A DNA stretch of 10,188 bases from Victivallaceae bacterium (GTDB lineage: Bacteria; Verrucomicrobiota; Lentisphaeria; Victivallales; Victivallaceae), in assembly GCA_028717165.1 (NCBI GenBank), contig JAQUOK010000043.1, forward strand, positions 1-10,188. The letters are read 5' to 3'. Positions 1 through 5,696 of this stretch are shown piece after piece (the stretch's first letter is position 1; each line of letters begins with the position of its first letter). A model generated the notes under the pieces. That model was not told the DNA's origin. It ran no database searches and saw nothing but the letters and a program-made list of their open reading frames with translations. The position numbers and the translations under genes are program-made.

Positions 1-15
1 AGGTTCCTGCTCGAA

Positions 16-363
16 TCAGACGGCGGCGATCACGCTTATTTCCACCAGGTATTTTTCGCTGGACATTGCCGCCTGCACACATGCCCTTGCGGGAGCGCAT
101 CCCGGATTTAACCACGCGTTCCAGACTGTATTGAATTTATCGAAATCATCCATGTTTTTCAGATAAACCGTCGCTGAAAGAATTTTATCCTTGCAGCTTC
201 CCGCTGAAAGCAGAAGTTTTTCAACTTTTCCCAGCATAACAGCCGCCTGTTTTTTTACGCAGGGAATTTCTTTATCTCCCACCTGGCCGCATAAGTAAAC
301 CACATTATTGTGAATTACGATACGGCTCATCCTTTCGCTTACTTCTTTTCTGATTATTTCCAT
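16..363 (-). CDS. RidA (YjgF/YER057c/UK114) family protein
   Basis: RidA-family proteins are small cytoplasmic trimers; characterised members hydrolyse reactive enamine/imine intermediates to ketones and ammonia. The 115-residue length is normal. The N-terminal MSRIVIHNNVVYLCGQV (12-28), the central ILSATVYLKNMDDF (61-74) and the C-terminal PARACVQA (91-98) followed by YLVEISVIAA fit the family well. R93 and E108 sit where the family has its conserved substrate-binding Arg and the Glu near the C-terminus. The pattern resembles the 'like_2' subgroup more than the archetypal enteric RidA, so deaminase activity is likely but not certain. The upstream ATG (363) is preferred over M12 because family members usually have about ten residues before the MS(R/Q) segment. 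Its start overlaps the end of the amidohydrolase gene by 10 bases (ATGGAAATAA), which implies translational coupling. It is the last gene of the cluster within the window. Confidence 0.93.
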   Translation of the reverse strand: MEIIRKEVSERMSRIVIHNNVVYLCGQVGDKEIPCVKKQAAVMLGKVEKLLLSAGSCKDKILSATVYLKNMDDFDKFNTVWNAWLNPGCAPARACVQAAMSSEKYLVEISVIAAV

Positions 364-1580
364 ATTTCAATTAATCCCGGATCAAAAATTTTCCCTTTTA
401 AAATTACTTTCGATATATCTTTCAAACCGTCAAGATCTTTGAGCGGATTCGCATTCAGAAGCGCCAAATCCGCAACTTTGCCCGTCCGGATACTGCCTAT
501 CTCCGAGTCCATATCCAGTATTTTCGCCGCGTCAATAGTTGCCGTACCCAGAGCCTGGACGTTAGTCAGGCCGCAGTCAGCCAGCATCTTTATTTCATCG
601 ATAATATTGCCCAGGGTATCCGTACCGGCGCCGATGAGCAAACCGGCCTGCACCGCTTTCCTCACCACGTCCTTCTGGGGAAATACGACCGCTTTCAATA
701 AATCGGCGACTTTTTCATTTCCCGCGTCATGTTCCCGCTTATAAACTTTATAGATACCTGACATGGTCGGGACAAAAGTTATATTTTTTTCCTTCATCAG
801 CTCGATAACCTCGTCCGAAAGCAGATTGCCGTGCTCAATACAGTCCACACCCGCCCGAATCGCCATTTTCGCGGCTTCCGAAGCCATGCAATGCACCATT
901 ACTTTCCGGTTTTTGCGATGCGCTTCGTCTACCGCAGCCGCGACTTCATCATACGTAAACTGCACCATGGAAGGATGCTCGCCTTTATGGATTCCGGCCA
1001 AACCGCCGGTAACACATAATTTTATCCAGTCAGCGTCCTGTTTTAAAACCATCCGGACCGCCTTGCGGACGCCATCGACCCCGTCGGCTTCCATTGCCCC
1101 GTTCAGGCCGACCGTAGCATGCCCGCCGGTAGTTGAAATTATCGGGCCGGCAGCGATAATCCGCGGCCCCCTAATGATATCCGCCTTGAAAATATCCCGA
1201 AGCTCAATATTCAGAAAATTTTTCGACCCCACCGCCCTGACCGTCGTAACGCCTTCCAGGAGCATTTCCGTCCAGACGTTTTTGATTGCATAAGCCAGCC
1301 TCCAGGTATCCGGCAGGTTCTCTACCGCCGAAGCCCCGAAACGGAACGGCCCTGAATTATCGGCACGACTCAGATGACGGCGCTGCGGATGGCTGTGAAG
1401 ATTCATCAGGCCGGGAATCAGGAATTTTCCGCGCCCGTCGACAGTCTCGCAGGATTCCGGCAGAACGGTATCCTCCCGCACTATCTTTTCTATTTTACCG
1501 TCCTTAATCAGGATATTGAAGTTTTTCTTTATTTTTTGCGTTTCAGAATCAAAATAGTTAACGTTTCGAATAGCAAGCAT
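354..1580 (-). CDS. Metal-dependent amidohydrolase (imidazolonepropionase/Xaa-Pro dipeptidase-like)
   Basis: A 408-residue amidohydrolase-superfamily enzyme with the full set of expected metal and catalytic residues: H62-S-H64 after the first strand (GLMNLHSH), K187 (WIKL, the likely carboxylated Lys bridging two metals), H230 (VMVH), H250 (CIEHG) and D321 (GAGTD). Residues 1-55 and about 360-400 form the composite beta-sandwich domain (GSIRTGKVADLALL is typical). GVTTVR (110-115), RGPRII (138-142) and TGGHA (151-155) place it near the Met_dep_hydrolase_A / Xaa-Arg-Lys dipeptidase (Sgx9260, Cc2672) branch, whose known members cleave N-acyl or dipeptide amide bonds. No signal peptide is visible, so it should act in the cytoplasm. 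The start is backed by AGAGGA at 1591-1596, 10 bases upstream. It lies 94 bases after the URO-D-like gene and overlaps the RidA gene. The substrate cannot be read from sequence. Confidence 0.95.
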   Translation of the reverse strand: MLAIRNVNYFDSETQKIKKNFNILIKDGKIEKIVREDTVLPESCETVDGRGKFLIPGLMNLHSHPQRRHLSRADNSGPFRFGASAVENLPDTWRLAYAIKNVWTEMLLEGVTTVRAVGSKNFLNIELRDIFKADIIRGPRIIAAGPIISTTGGHATVGLNGAMEADGVDGVRKAVRMVLKQDADWIKLCVTGGLAGIHKGEHPSMVQFTYDEVAAAVDEAHRKNRKVMVHCMASEAAKMAIRAGVDCIEHGNLLSDEVIELMKEKNITFVPTMSGIYKVYKREHDAGNEKVADLLKAVVFPQKDVVRKAVQAGLLIGAGTDTLGNIIDEIKMLADCGLTNVQALGTATIDAAKILDMDSEIGSIRTGKVADLALLNANPLKDLDGLKDISKVILKGKIFDPGLIEIWK

Positions 1581-1590
1581 GAATCAAAAT

Positions 1591-1596
1591 TCCTCT
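1591..1596 (-). promoter_or_regulatory. Ribosome binding site of the amidohydrolase gene
   Basis: AGAGGA on the minus strand, 10 bases before the ATG at 1580. It lies in an A-rich stretch and supports independent translation of the amidohydrolase after the 94-base gap, in which no convincing terminator is seen. Confidence 0.6.
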
Positions 1597-1674
1597 GTTT
1601 TTTATAAATTTTTTTGTTTTTTGACGGTTCCCCATAAAGTAATTTTCAGGGATTTGCCTTCAGAAATTTATTGT

Positions 1675-2721
1675 TCAGTCCCTGGGTAATAAATCTTCAG
1701 GACGTTCTTTTTTCCCCGGCGGCTCATATTCACGCATGGTTTCCAAAAATGCGCTAATGTTTCCTTCGGGGGTTTTTACTGTGATTTCCGCCATGATACC
1801 GGGAGCGCCGCGGCGGATGTAATCTTTACAAAGTCCCTTTACGGCGGCCGGAGTCTTATTAACCATATCGCTTACAGTAAACAGGTTGTATGTAAAAAAC
1901 ATGCCGGGACAATCTTCTAAAATATCTTCAATACTTAAATCTTTGTTTACGCCGGGGTCATAACTGTCAATCTCAAGCATGTTCAAATACTTATGGTGTC
2001 CGCGTTTAAGCGTTTCACAATGGAGACTTCTGTATTCAATACCATATGCATCATATAATGTTTTCATATACGGATAACAAAATTCGCCGTACATCTCCGG
2101 TGATATCAGCCCGGCATAATCATCTCCCATCCCACATGTTTTTCTTGTAATTCCAAATTCCTTTCCCGAAAAAACCATAACGTTACACTGCGCTTCGACG
2201 ATTTTCTCAAGAAGCTCCTTGATGAGTTCCGGATGAAGAACAATATCCATCATGATCTCGGTTCCGCGCAATATTGTAGCGGTGGTAAAAGGTCCCTGAA
2301 ATCCAAAAATACCGAACGGCGCTTCAAAACCGGTGCCTTTTACTAACCTGGCCATTTGCGCATGTTGAGCCGCCAGGAAGCGATAACGCGGAAGATTTGG
2401 AATATCCTGCGGTGAAGGCGGAACAAGTTTGCGAATATCTTCAGCAGATTTCAGAACCCGTTCGTGAACGACAGCCTGGTTATTACCTGTAAATTCTATT
2501 TCAGCGCCTAAAACCGCGGCACACCAGTAGCTGGTAATCCCCGAACCGACACTCTTGCCGATATCATGGCTAAAAGTCCGCCAAAAATAATCACGTGCGC
2601 GCTGATGGGTTTCCAACCTTTTGGCCGGAACGCAATAGTAATCATGTAGTTCAATTCCCGCCTTTTCACATAAAACTTCCGGAGGAATCGCCAACGTAAA
2701 TGGTATTTGGGGATTTTTCAC
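1675..2721 (-). CDS. URO-D-family protein (methyltransferase-like)
   Basis: A 348-residue protein of the uroporphyrinogen decarboxylase fold, closer to the MtaA/CmuA-type (corrinoid methyltransferase) and uncharacterised catabolic members than to true HemE. Supporting segments are FGIFGFQGPFTTAT (136-149), ITRKTCGMGDDYA (191-203, resembling the family's DD motif), LISPEMYGEFCYPYMKTLYDA (205-225, normally 'iSpe.y.ef..P..k.l'), LHCET (233-237), SYDPGVNKDL (253-262) and TPEGNISAF (317-325). H234-C235 is in the region of the Zn-binding H-x-C motif of methylcobamide:CoM-type enzymes but the spacing differs, so metal binding is uncertain. The start is GTG, has no clear Shine-Dalgarno, and is bounded upstream by an in-frame stop at 2734-2736. 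It may be translated by coupling to the ceramidase-like gene that ends 18 bases before it. No corrinoid protein or activator gene is nearby. Methyl transfer is inferred only. Confidence 0.9.
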   Translation of the reverse strand: MKNPQIPFTLAIPPEVLCEKAGIELHDYYCVPAKRLETHQRARDYFWRTFSHDIGKSVGSGITSYWCAAVLGAEIEFTGNNQAVVHERVLKSAEDIRKLVPPSPQDIPNLPRYRFLAAQHAQMARLVKGTGFEAPFGIFGFQGPFTTATILRGTEIMMDIVLHPELIKELLEKIVEAQCNVMVFSGKEFGITRKTCGMGDDYAGLISPEMYGEFCYPYMKTLYDAYGIEYRSLHCETLKRGHHKYLNMLEIDSYDPGVNKDLSIEDILEDCPGMFFTYNLFTVSDMVNKTPAAVKGLCKDYIRRGAPGIMAEITVKTPEGNISAFLETMREYEPPGKKERPEDLLPRD

Positions 2722-2739
2722 AATTATTATTTTTTAAAC

Positions 2740-4119
2740 TCAAACATTAGTATCATATAATTCCTGATTCTTTCTCAGCATCCGGACCGCTTTATTGACT
2801 ATCGCGGTAAACGACCCTTCACCCAATAACGTCGCCGAATGTTCATAACCATAATTCTCCGGTTTGTAACAATCTTCTGTTATCACGTAGCCGAACAAAC
2901 CGTCGCAAAGCGAAACAACGAACATTTCCTTTTCGGGAAATCTTTGCCTTACAACGTCATTGGCCTCAATAAATATTTCTCCGGGATAAAATACGATATT
3001 CATGTCCCCAACAGTCATAACGGATATAAAAACAGGGATTTTCCCGTCTTCGAGAATGCTATGGTAATACCGGATCCGATGAGCAAACCGCACTTTACCC
3101 CCGTGGGAAAGTTTTCCGCCCCGGCCATGTACATCGAGCATTTCCCCGATGGCTTCCCGGTATTCTTTTTCCGCCTGCGGACGGGAAGGAAGGCCTTCCC
3201 GCAGCGGGAGCAACAATTTTTCTCTTTTAAAACGGATAGAACCGCATTTTAGTTTTTTTGTTTTCCCTAATGCCGTTTTTACGCCCCGGGCCAGAATCAG
3301 CCCCATTCTGTCTCTATCGTTTTGTCTGTCTTTTATATTTTCGGAATCGCCTGTAATGTATTTCCCCGGATTCAAATTCCCGTGGGGCCCCGTCAGGTAA
3401 ATATATTCATTTGCGGGATTTTCCTTTTCCAGCGTTCTTAATGCCTGCCCCGGGAAATCCCCGCTTACGAAAGGAGCGGCGTCACCGCCGGTTGCGGTGG
3501 GATGACCGCAATAATTGATCCAGACTATATTCCTTTTACCGCTCCTTTTCAGGCAAAACACCCTTACCAGCGGATCAATATGCCCTTCCGGGTATTCCCT
3601 CAATTTTGCCGGCGGCCTGGAGCCCCTTAAAAATATCTTTCCGTCTTCGCCGATCAATCTTCGGTTACTTTCTATATTTTTAACTTCATCTTCTCCGTAT
3701 TCAATATCAAATTCAGCTAAATCTTCCAATGCTTCCTGCACCGCCAGCGCCGTTTTATTTAAAAATATCCGATAATACTGATCACTTACCGCATGACCGC
3801 CATCACGGTTTACCATGCTGAAGGAATTCCAGCATACATTGGGCGCCTGGTGCATATGGACAACATGAAACACCAGTTCAAAATTTTTAATATTACATAC
3901 TTTCTTTATTTCCTGAATAAGGTCTTCGCGGTCCTTTTCATGAAAATTAGGAATGTCGGCGGCTACTATGATTACAACGCTATCTCCGTCTTTAAAGACC
4001 AGCGCCCTGGTCCATATATTGTCAAGAACGAATTCCAGTTCGTTATCAACTCCCTTGGGCCCCGGTATAGACAAGGTCAGATCCGGAGTTATATCCTGTT
4101 TCCCAAATCCTGCTTTCAT
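2740..4119 (-). CDS. Neutral/alkaline ceramidase-like hydrolase, cytoplasmic
   Basis: A 459-residue protein with the fold signature of the neutral/alkaline non-lysosomal ceramidase N-terminal domain: AGFGKQDITP (3-12, 'vGaa..DITPp'), DNIWTRALVFKDG (33-45, 'D.lyaRalvl..g'), VHMHQAPN (87-94, normally 'tHtHsaP'), HIDPLVRVF (180-188), INYCGHPTATGG (201-212), SGDFPG (219-224), GPHGNLNP (244-251) and the C-terminal FYPGEIF (377-383) with GYVITEDCYKPENYGYE (410-426). H90, H206, E381 and a tyrosine near 422-425 match the likely zinc ligands. The position of the catalytic Ser in bacterial ceramidases (GDVSPN) is Asn here (N250), and there is no signal peptide. True ceramidase activity is therefore doubtful; a cytoplasmic amidase/hydrolase of related fold is more likely. 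It is the first gene of the cluster, behind a TATAAT promoter, with weak AGGGA before the ATG. Confidence 0.88.
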   Translation of the reverse strand: MKAGFGKQDITPDLTLSIPGPKGVDNELEFVLDNIWTRALVFKDGDSVVIIVAADIPNFHEKDREDLIQEIKKVCNIKNFELVFHVVHMHQAPNVCWNSFSMVNRDGGHAVSDQYYRIFLNKTALAVQEALEDLAEFDIEYGEDEVKNIESNRRLIGEDGKIFLRGSRPPAKLREYPEGHIDPLVRVFCLKRSGKRNIVWINYCGHPTATGGDAAPFVSGDFPGQALRTLEKENPANEYIYLTGPHGNLNPGKYITGDSENIKDRQNDRDRMGLILARGVKTALGKTKKLKCGSIRFKREKLLLPLREGLPSRPQAEKEYREAIGEMLDVHGRGGKLSHGGKVRFAHRIRYYHSILEDGKIPVFISVMTVGDMNIVFYPGEIFIEANDVVRQRFPEKEMFVVSLCDGLFGYVITEDCYKPENYGYEHSATLLGEGSFTAIVNKAVRMLRKNQELYDTNV

Positions 4120-4163
4120 TTTTTCATCCCTGATTTAAATTAATAGTTCAAATTGCAATATGG

Positions 4164-4192
4164 ATTATACTATATTTCTTGTTATGCCGCAA
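4164..4192 (-). promoter_or_regulatory. Predicted sigma70 promoter of the four-gene catabolic cluster
   Basis: On the minus strand TTGCGG (4187-4192) is followed after 17 bases by a perfect TATAAT (4164-4169). Transcription would start near 4157, giving a 5' leader of about 38 bases before the ATG at 4119. Position, spacing and the perfect -10 support it; the -35 matches the consensus at only its first three bases. Confidence 0.6.
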
Positions 4193-4221
4193 ATGTTGTA
4201 CTTAATGAGGAATACGTGTTC

Positions 4222-4244
4222 CAAAAACAAAATGATTGTTTTTG
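4222..4244. terminator. AT-rich hairpin, possible bidirectional terminator
   Basis: A perfect 9-bp stem (CAAAAACAA with TTGTTTTTG) around AATGA. The A and T tracts give a U-rich 3' arm on either strand. It sits between the pseudopilin gene, which reads toward it, and the cluster promoter, so it could insulate the two. The stem is weak in GC, so termination is uncertain. Confidence 0.3.
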
Positions 4245-4566
4245 AGCCGCGGCCTAACTATTGTTCGGCGCACTGGTAGAATCTGCTGAATATTTCCCGC
4301 CGGAAAAGCAACACTGCTTCAGTCGTTACTGAAAACCCTATTTAAATAATTAGAGTTCAGTCACTTATTTTATCAAACGCCGGTTTTTTATTGCAAGCTT
4401 TTCAGCCTGTTCTTATATTTCTCATAAAAAAGTTGCTTTAAAAATATTTTTTCCGATAAAAACTTACAGTCTCTTTTGCTAGTTGCAGCCTCGCGTACAA
4501 CTGTAGCGACCACTTCAATAAAAACTGCATTTCGGCAAAGACAAAGCTTATAAAATCGTTACTTCG

Positions 4567-5289
4567 TTATATGCTGCGAGTTGCCAGGCTTCCATTCCAA
4601 TAATAAATTGAACTCAGGGCAGAATTTCCGTGGTTGGTACGCATTTCGTTAACGTACTCTTTATACTGTGCAGGCGATAACTGAGCGACATTGCCGCCGA
4701 CCATGCCAACATTGATATAATTATTGTGTTTTGAATGAGCCATTCCTTGTGTGGCCGCGTCTGCTTTTATCGAATATATCTGATTTTTATAGTTGGCATG
4801 AGAACTATAACTGTCGCTTAATAATATAAAACGGGATGCACCTTTGAGCGCTTTCAGCGTTATTCCGCGAAAAGTACCTCCGGCATTTATTACTGCAATG
4901 GGCGGGAAGTCTGTTTGAGGAGAGCCCCAAGTACCATAAATCATTCTATAGGTAATGTCATTAGTAAGAAACGGCGTCCCGGTAGTAGGAGTACTTGGAC
5001 AAACTAATGTTTTCGGCCCCATGGACATGGTACCTGCAACCAGCAAGGTGTCAGCCCAGGAAGCCCTGTCGCTGAGGGCAGTATTATACGTTGGAACAAT
5101 TTCCGCATGGTCTGATGCGTACATAGCCAGCATCAAAATATTATTTTTCAGGTTACTGCTGCAAGCTACGGACTTCGCTTTTTCTCTTGCTTGATTCAAT
5201 GCGGGCAACAACATAGAAGCTAATATTGCTATTATAGCTATCACGACGAGAAGTTCGATAAGTGTAAAGCTTTTTTTCTGAATAAGCAT
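4567..5289 (-). CDS. Pseudopilin-like protein with type IV pilin/type II secretion N-terminal signal
   Basis: A 240-residue protein starting MLIQKKS followed by FTLIELLVVIAIIAILAS: a short basic leader, the prepilin peptidase site before F8, the invariant Glu at +5 (E12) and one hydrophobic helix, ending in MLLPALNQAREKAK. Such proteins are cut and N-methylated at the inner membrane and then assembled into fibres or displayed at the surface. The residue before the cut is Ser7 rather than the usual Gly. The body holds Cys (V-A-C-S-S-N, K-T-L-V-C-P-S) typical of this family in Lentisphaerota/Planctomycetes. Near the C-terminus HSKHNNYINVGMVGGNV resembles the usual H-x9-DGH/DGG motif with the Asp lost. 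I chose ATG 5289 rather than the ATG at 5376: AAGGAGGT lies 5 bases before it and the leader length then fits. No pilus assembly genes are nearby, as is usual for these solitary paralogues. Confidence 0.92.
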   Translation of the reverse strand: MLIQKKSFTLIELLVVIAIIAILASMLLPALNQAREKAKSVACSSNLKNNILMLAMYASDHAEIVPTYNTALSDRASWADTLLVAGTMSMGPKTLVCPSTPTTGTPFLTNDITYRMIYGTWGSPQTDFPPIAVINAGGTFRGITLKALKGASRFILLSDSYSSHANYKNQIYSIKADAATQGMAHSKHNNYINVGMVGGNVAQLSPAQYKEYVNEMRTNHGNSALSSIYYWNGSLATRSI

Positions 5290-5293
5290 TTGT

Positions 5294-5301
5294 ACCTCCT
5301 T
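5294..5301 (-). promoter_or_regulatory. Strong ribosome binding site that fixes the pseudopilin start
   Basis: AAGGAGGT on the minus strand with a short spacer before ATG 5289. This is the best Shine-Dalgarno in the window and rules out the upstream in-frame ATG at 5376, which would add 29 charged residues ahead of the prepilin signal. Confidence 0.85.
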
Positions 5302-5331
5302 GTTCTTGTGTTTTTTATTTATTTCATTCTT

Positions 5332-5350
5332 AAAACCCCGTCCTCCGGGG
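5332..5350 (-). terminator. Terminator-like hairpin in the pseudopilin leader
   Basis: On the minus strand CCCC (5347-5350) can pair with GGGG (5336-5339) across GGAGGAC, followed directly by TTTT (5332-5335). The stem is short but all GC. It lies between the structured region (5401-5593) and the gene's ribosome binding site, where an attenuator would be expected. Confidence 0.35.
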
Positions 5351-5364
5351 GGATCATAGTTTTC

Positions 5365-5400
5365 AGATTTTACCATTTTTAAAACGGTTCCGTAAAATCT
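5365..5400. repeat. 9-bp inverted repeat AGATTTTAC/GTAAAATCT
   Basis: Perfect inverted arms at 5365-5373 and 5392-5400 with an 18-base loop. It could be a hairpin in the pseudopilin leader or a protein-binding palindrome. On the plus strand the same bases contain TTACCA-N17-TAAAAT (5370-5398), a possible promoter firing toward the structured region, so its role is ambiguous. Confidence 0.45.
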
Positions 5401-5593
5401 TCCGCTGCTCGCACCTTCAACCCCGCACGGCTGGAGACAGCCGTAATTACATCAGAAATCCGGGCTATTACCATGATGTAGACCCCTGCAAGGGACGCTG
5501 AAAACGTTGCATGAGAGTTAAACCCTGAATCGTAACGTCACCTATTCCCCTATGGGAAGTCTTCCATGCCTGGCTTTCTGAGCTCGTTTTTTT
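5401..5593. ncRNA. Candidate structured RNA or leader element, family not recognised
   Basis: About 190 gene-free bases with a series of stems: ACGGCTG/CAGCCGT closing a GAGA loop (5427-5433 and 5438-5444), TACATCA/TGATGTA (5448-5454 and 5474-5480), TGCAA/TTGCA with an inner CG/CG extension (5487-5491 and 5507-5511), and TTCCC/GGGAA (5545-5549 and 5554-5558). GC content is higher than in the flanks. Two readings are open. On the minus strand it is the 5' leader of the pseudopilin mRNA, followed by a terminator-like hairpin and the ribosome binding site, as in a riboswitch or attenuator. On the plus strand the first loop is a GNRA tetraloop, a possible promoter lies at 5370-5398 and T7 sits at 5587-5593, as in a small RNA. 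I could not match it to a known riboswitch, 6S, tmRNA, SRP or RNase P core. Confidence 0.4.
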
Positions 5594-5627
5594 ACTGTTT
5601 CCGGCAATGTTAAATTTCATATTTTAA

Positions 5628-5638
5628 ATTATATATCA
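5628..5638 (-). promoter_or_regulatory. Predicted promoter -10 region for the pseudopilin transcript
   Basis: The minus strand reads TGATATATAAT (5638-5628). It holds both TATAAT (5633-5628) and an extended form TGA-TATATA. No good -35 is present at the right distance; instead the repeats at 5650-5694 lie there. That is the arrangement of an activator-dependent promoter. Start near 5622 gives a leader of about 330 bases before the pseudopilin gene. Confidence 0.45.
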
Positions 5639-5649
5639 TTTTTCCCATA

Positions 5650-5694
5650 AATGCCATGCTTGAAATTGCTGTTTTAATGCCATATATTGCTGTT
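5650..5694 (+). promoter_or_regulatory. Tandem repeats, predicted AraC-protein operator
   Basis: AATGCCAT occurs at 5650-5657 and 5676-5683, and ATTGCTGTT at 5665-5673 and 5686-5694. Together they form two tandem, slightly different copies of one bipartite site. The second half-site recurs after exactly 21 bases, two DNA turns, as expected for a protein with two HTH motifs binding direct repeats. The site touches the start of the araC-type gene on one side and the pseudopilin -35 region on the other. Confidence 0.55.
5660..5688 (+). promoter_or_regulatory. Predicted promoter of the AraC-family gene
   Basis: TTGAAA (5660-5665), 17 bases, TATATT (5683-5688). Transcription would begin near 5695, only about two bases before the ATG at 5697, giving a leaderless or near-leaderless mRNA. 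This fits the absence of any Shine-Dalgarno sequence. The promoter is interleaved with the tandem repeats, which suggests autoregulation. Confidence 0.5.
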
Positions 5695-5696
5695 AT

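Larger units (their letters stand above)
4140..4566. other. Gene-free stretch between the catabolic cluster and the pseudopilin gene
   Basis: A 427-base AT-rich stretch with no credible coding region. Besides the cluster promoter at its left end it holds small perfect inverted repeats: CAAAAACAA/TTGTTTTTG (4222-4230 and 4236-4244, loop of 5), a TTTCC/GGAAA stem near 4291-4305, and TTCAGT/ACTGAA (4318-4323 and 4328-4333, loop CGTT). TTCAGTC occurs again at 4356-4362. None is a textbook GC-rich terminator directly after the pseudopilin stop codon. I see no other feature. Confidence 0.6.

Noticed and set aside
310..1293. Long plus-strand open frames opposite the amidohydrolase gene (310-744, 763-1293)
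   Set aside because: They are antisense shadows of a gene with all catalytic motifs, have no ribosome binding sites and encode low-complexity Ser/Ala-rich sequence.
4182..4198. ATGCCGCAAATGTTG over the cluster -35, vaguely like the AraC repeats
   Set aside because: Only ATGCC and a few scattered bases match; too weak to claim shared regulation.
4250..4257. GCCTAAC resembling an integron attC end
   Set aside because: No matching GTTRRRY partner at a suitable distance and no cassette structure.
5290..5376. Longer pseudopilin start at 5376
   Set aside because: It would place 29 charged residues before the prepilin signal; the strong AAGGAGGT supports 5289.
5401..5593. Cobalamin or c-di-GMP riboswitch, 6S RNA or attC site
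   Set aside because: GGGGAATAGGTGA on the minus strand and GGGACGC on the plus strand recall parts of riboswitch cores, the ~190-base length recalls 6S RNA, and GTTAAAC at 5517 recalls an attC core, but the remaining conserved segments and partner sites are missing.
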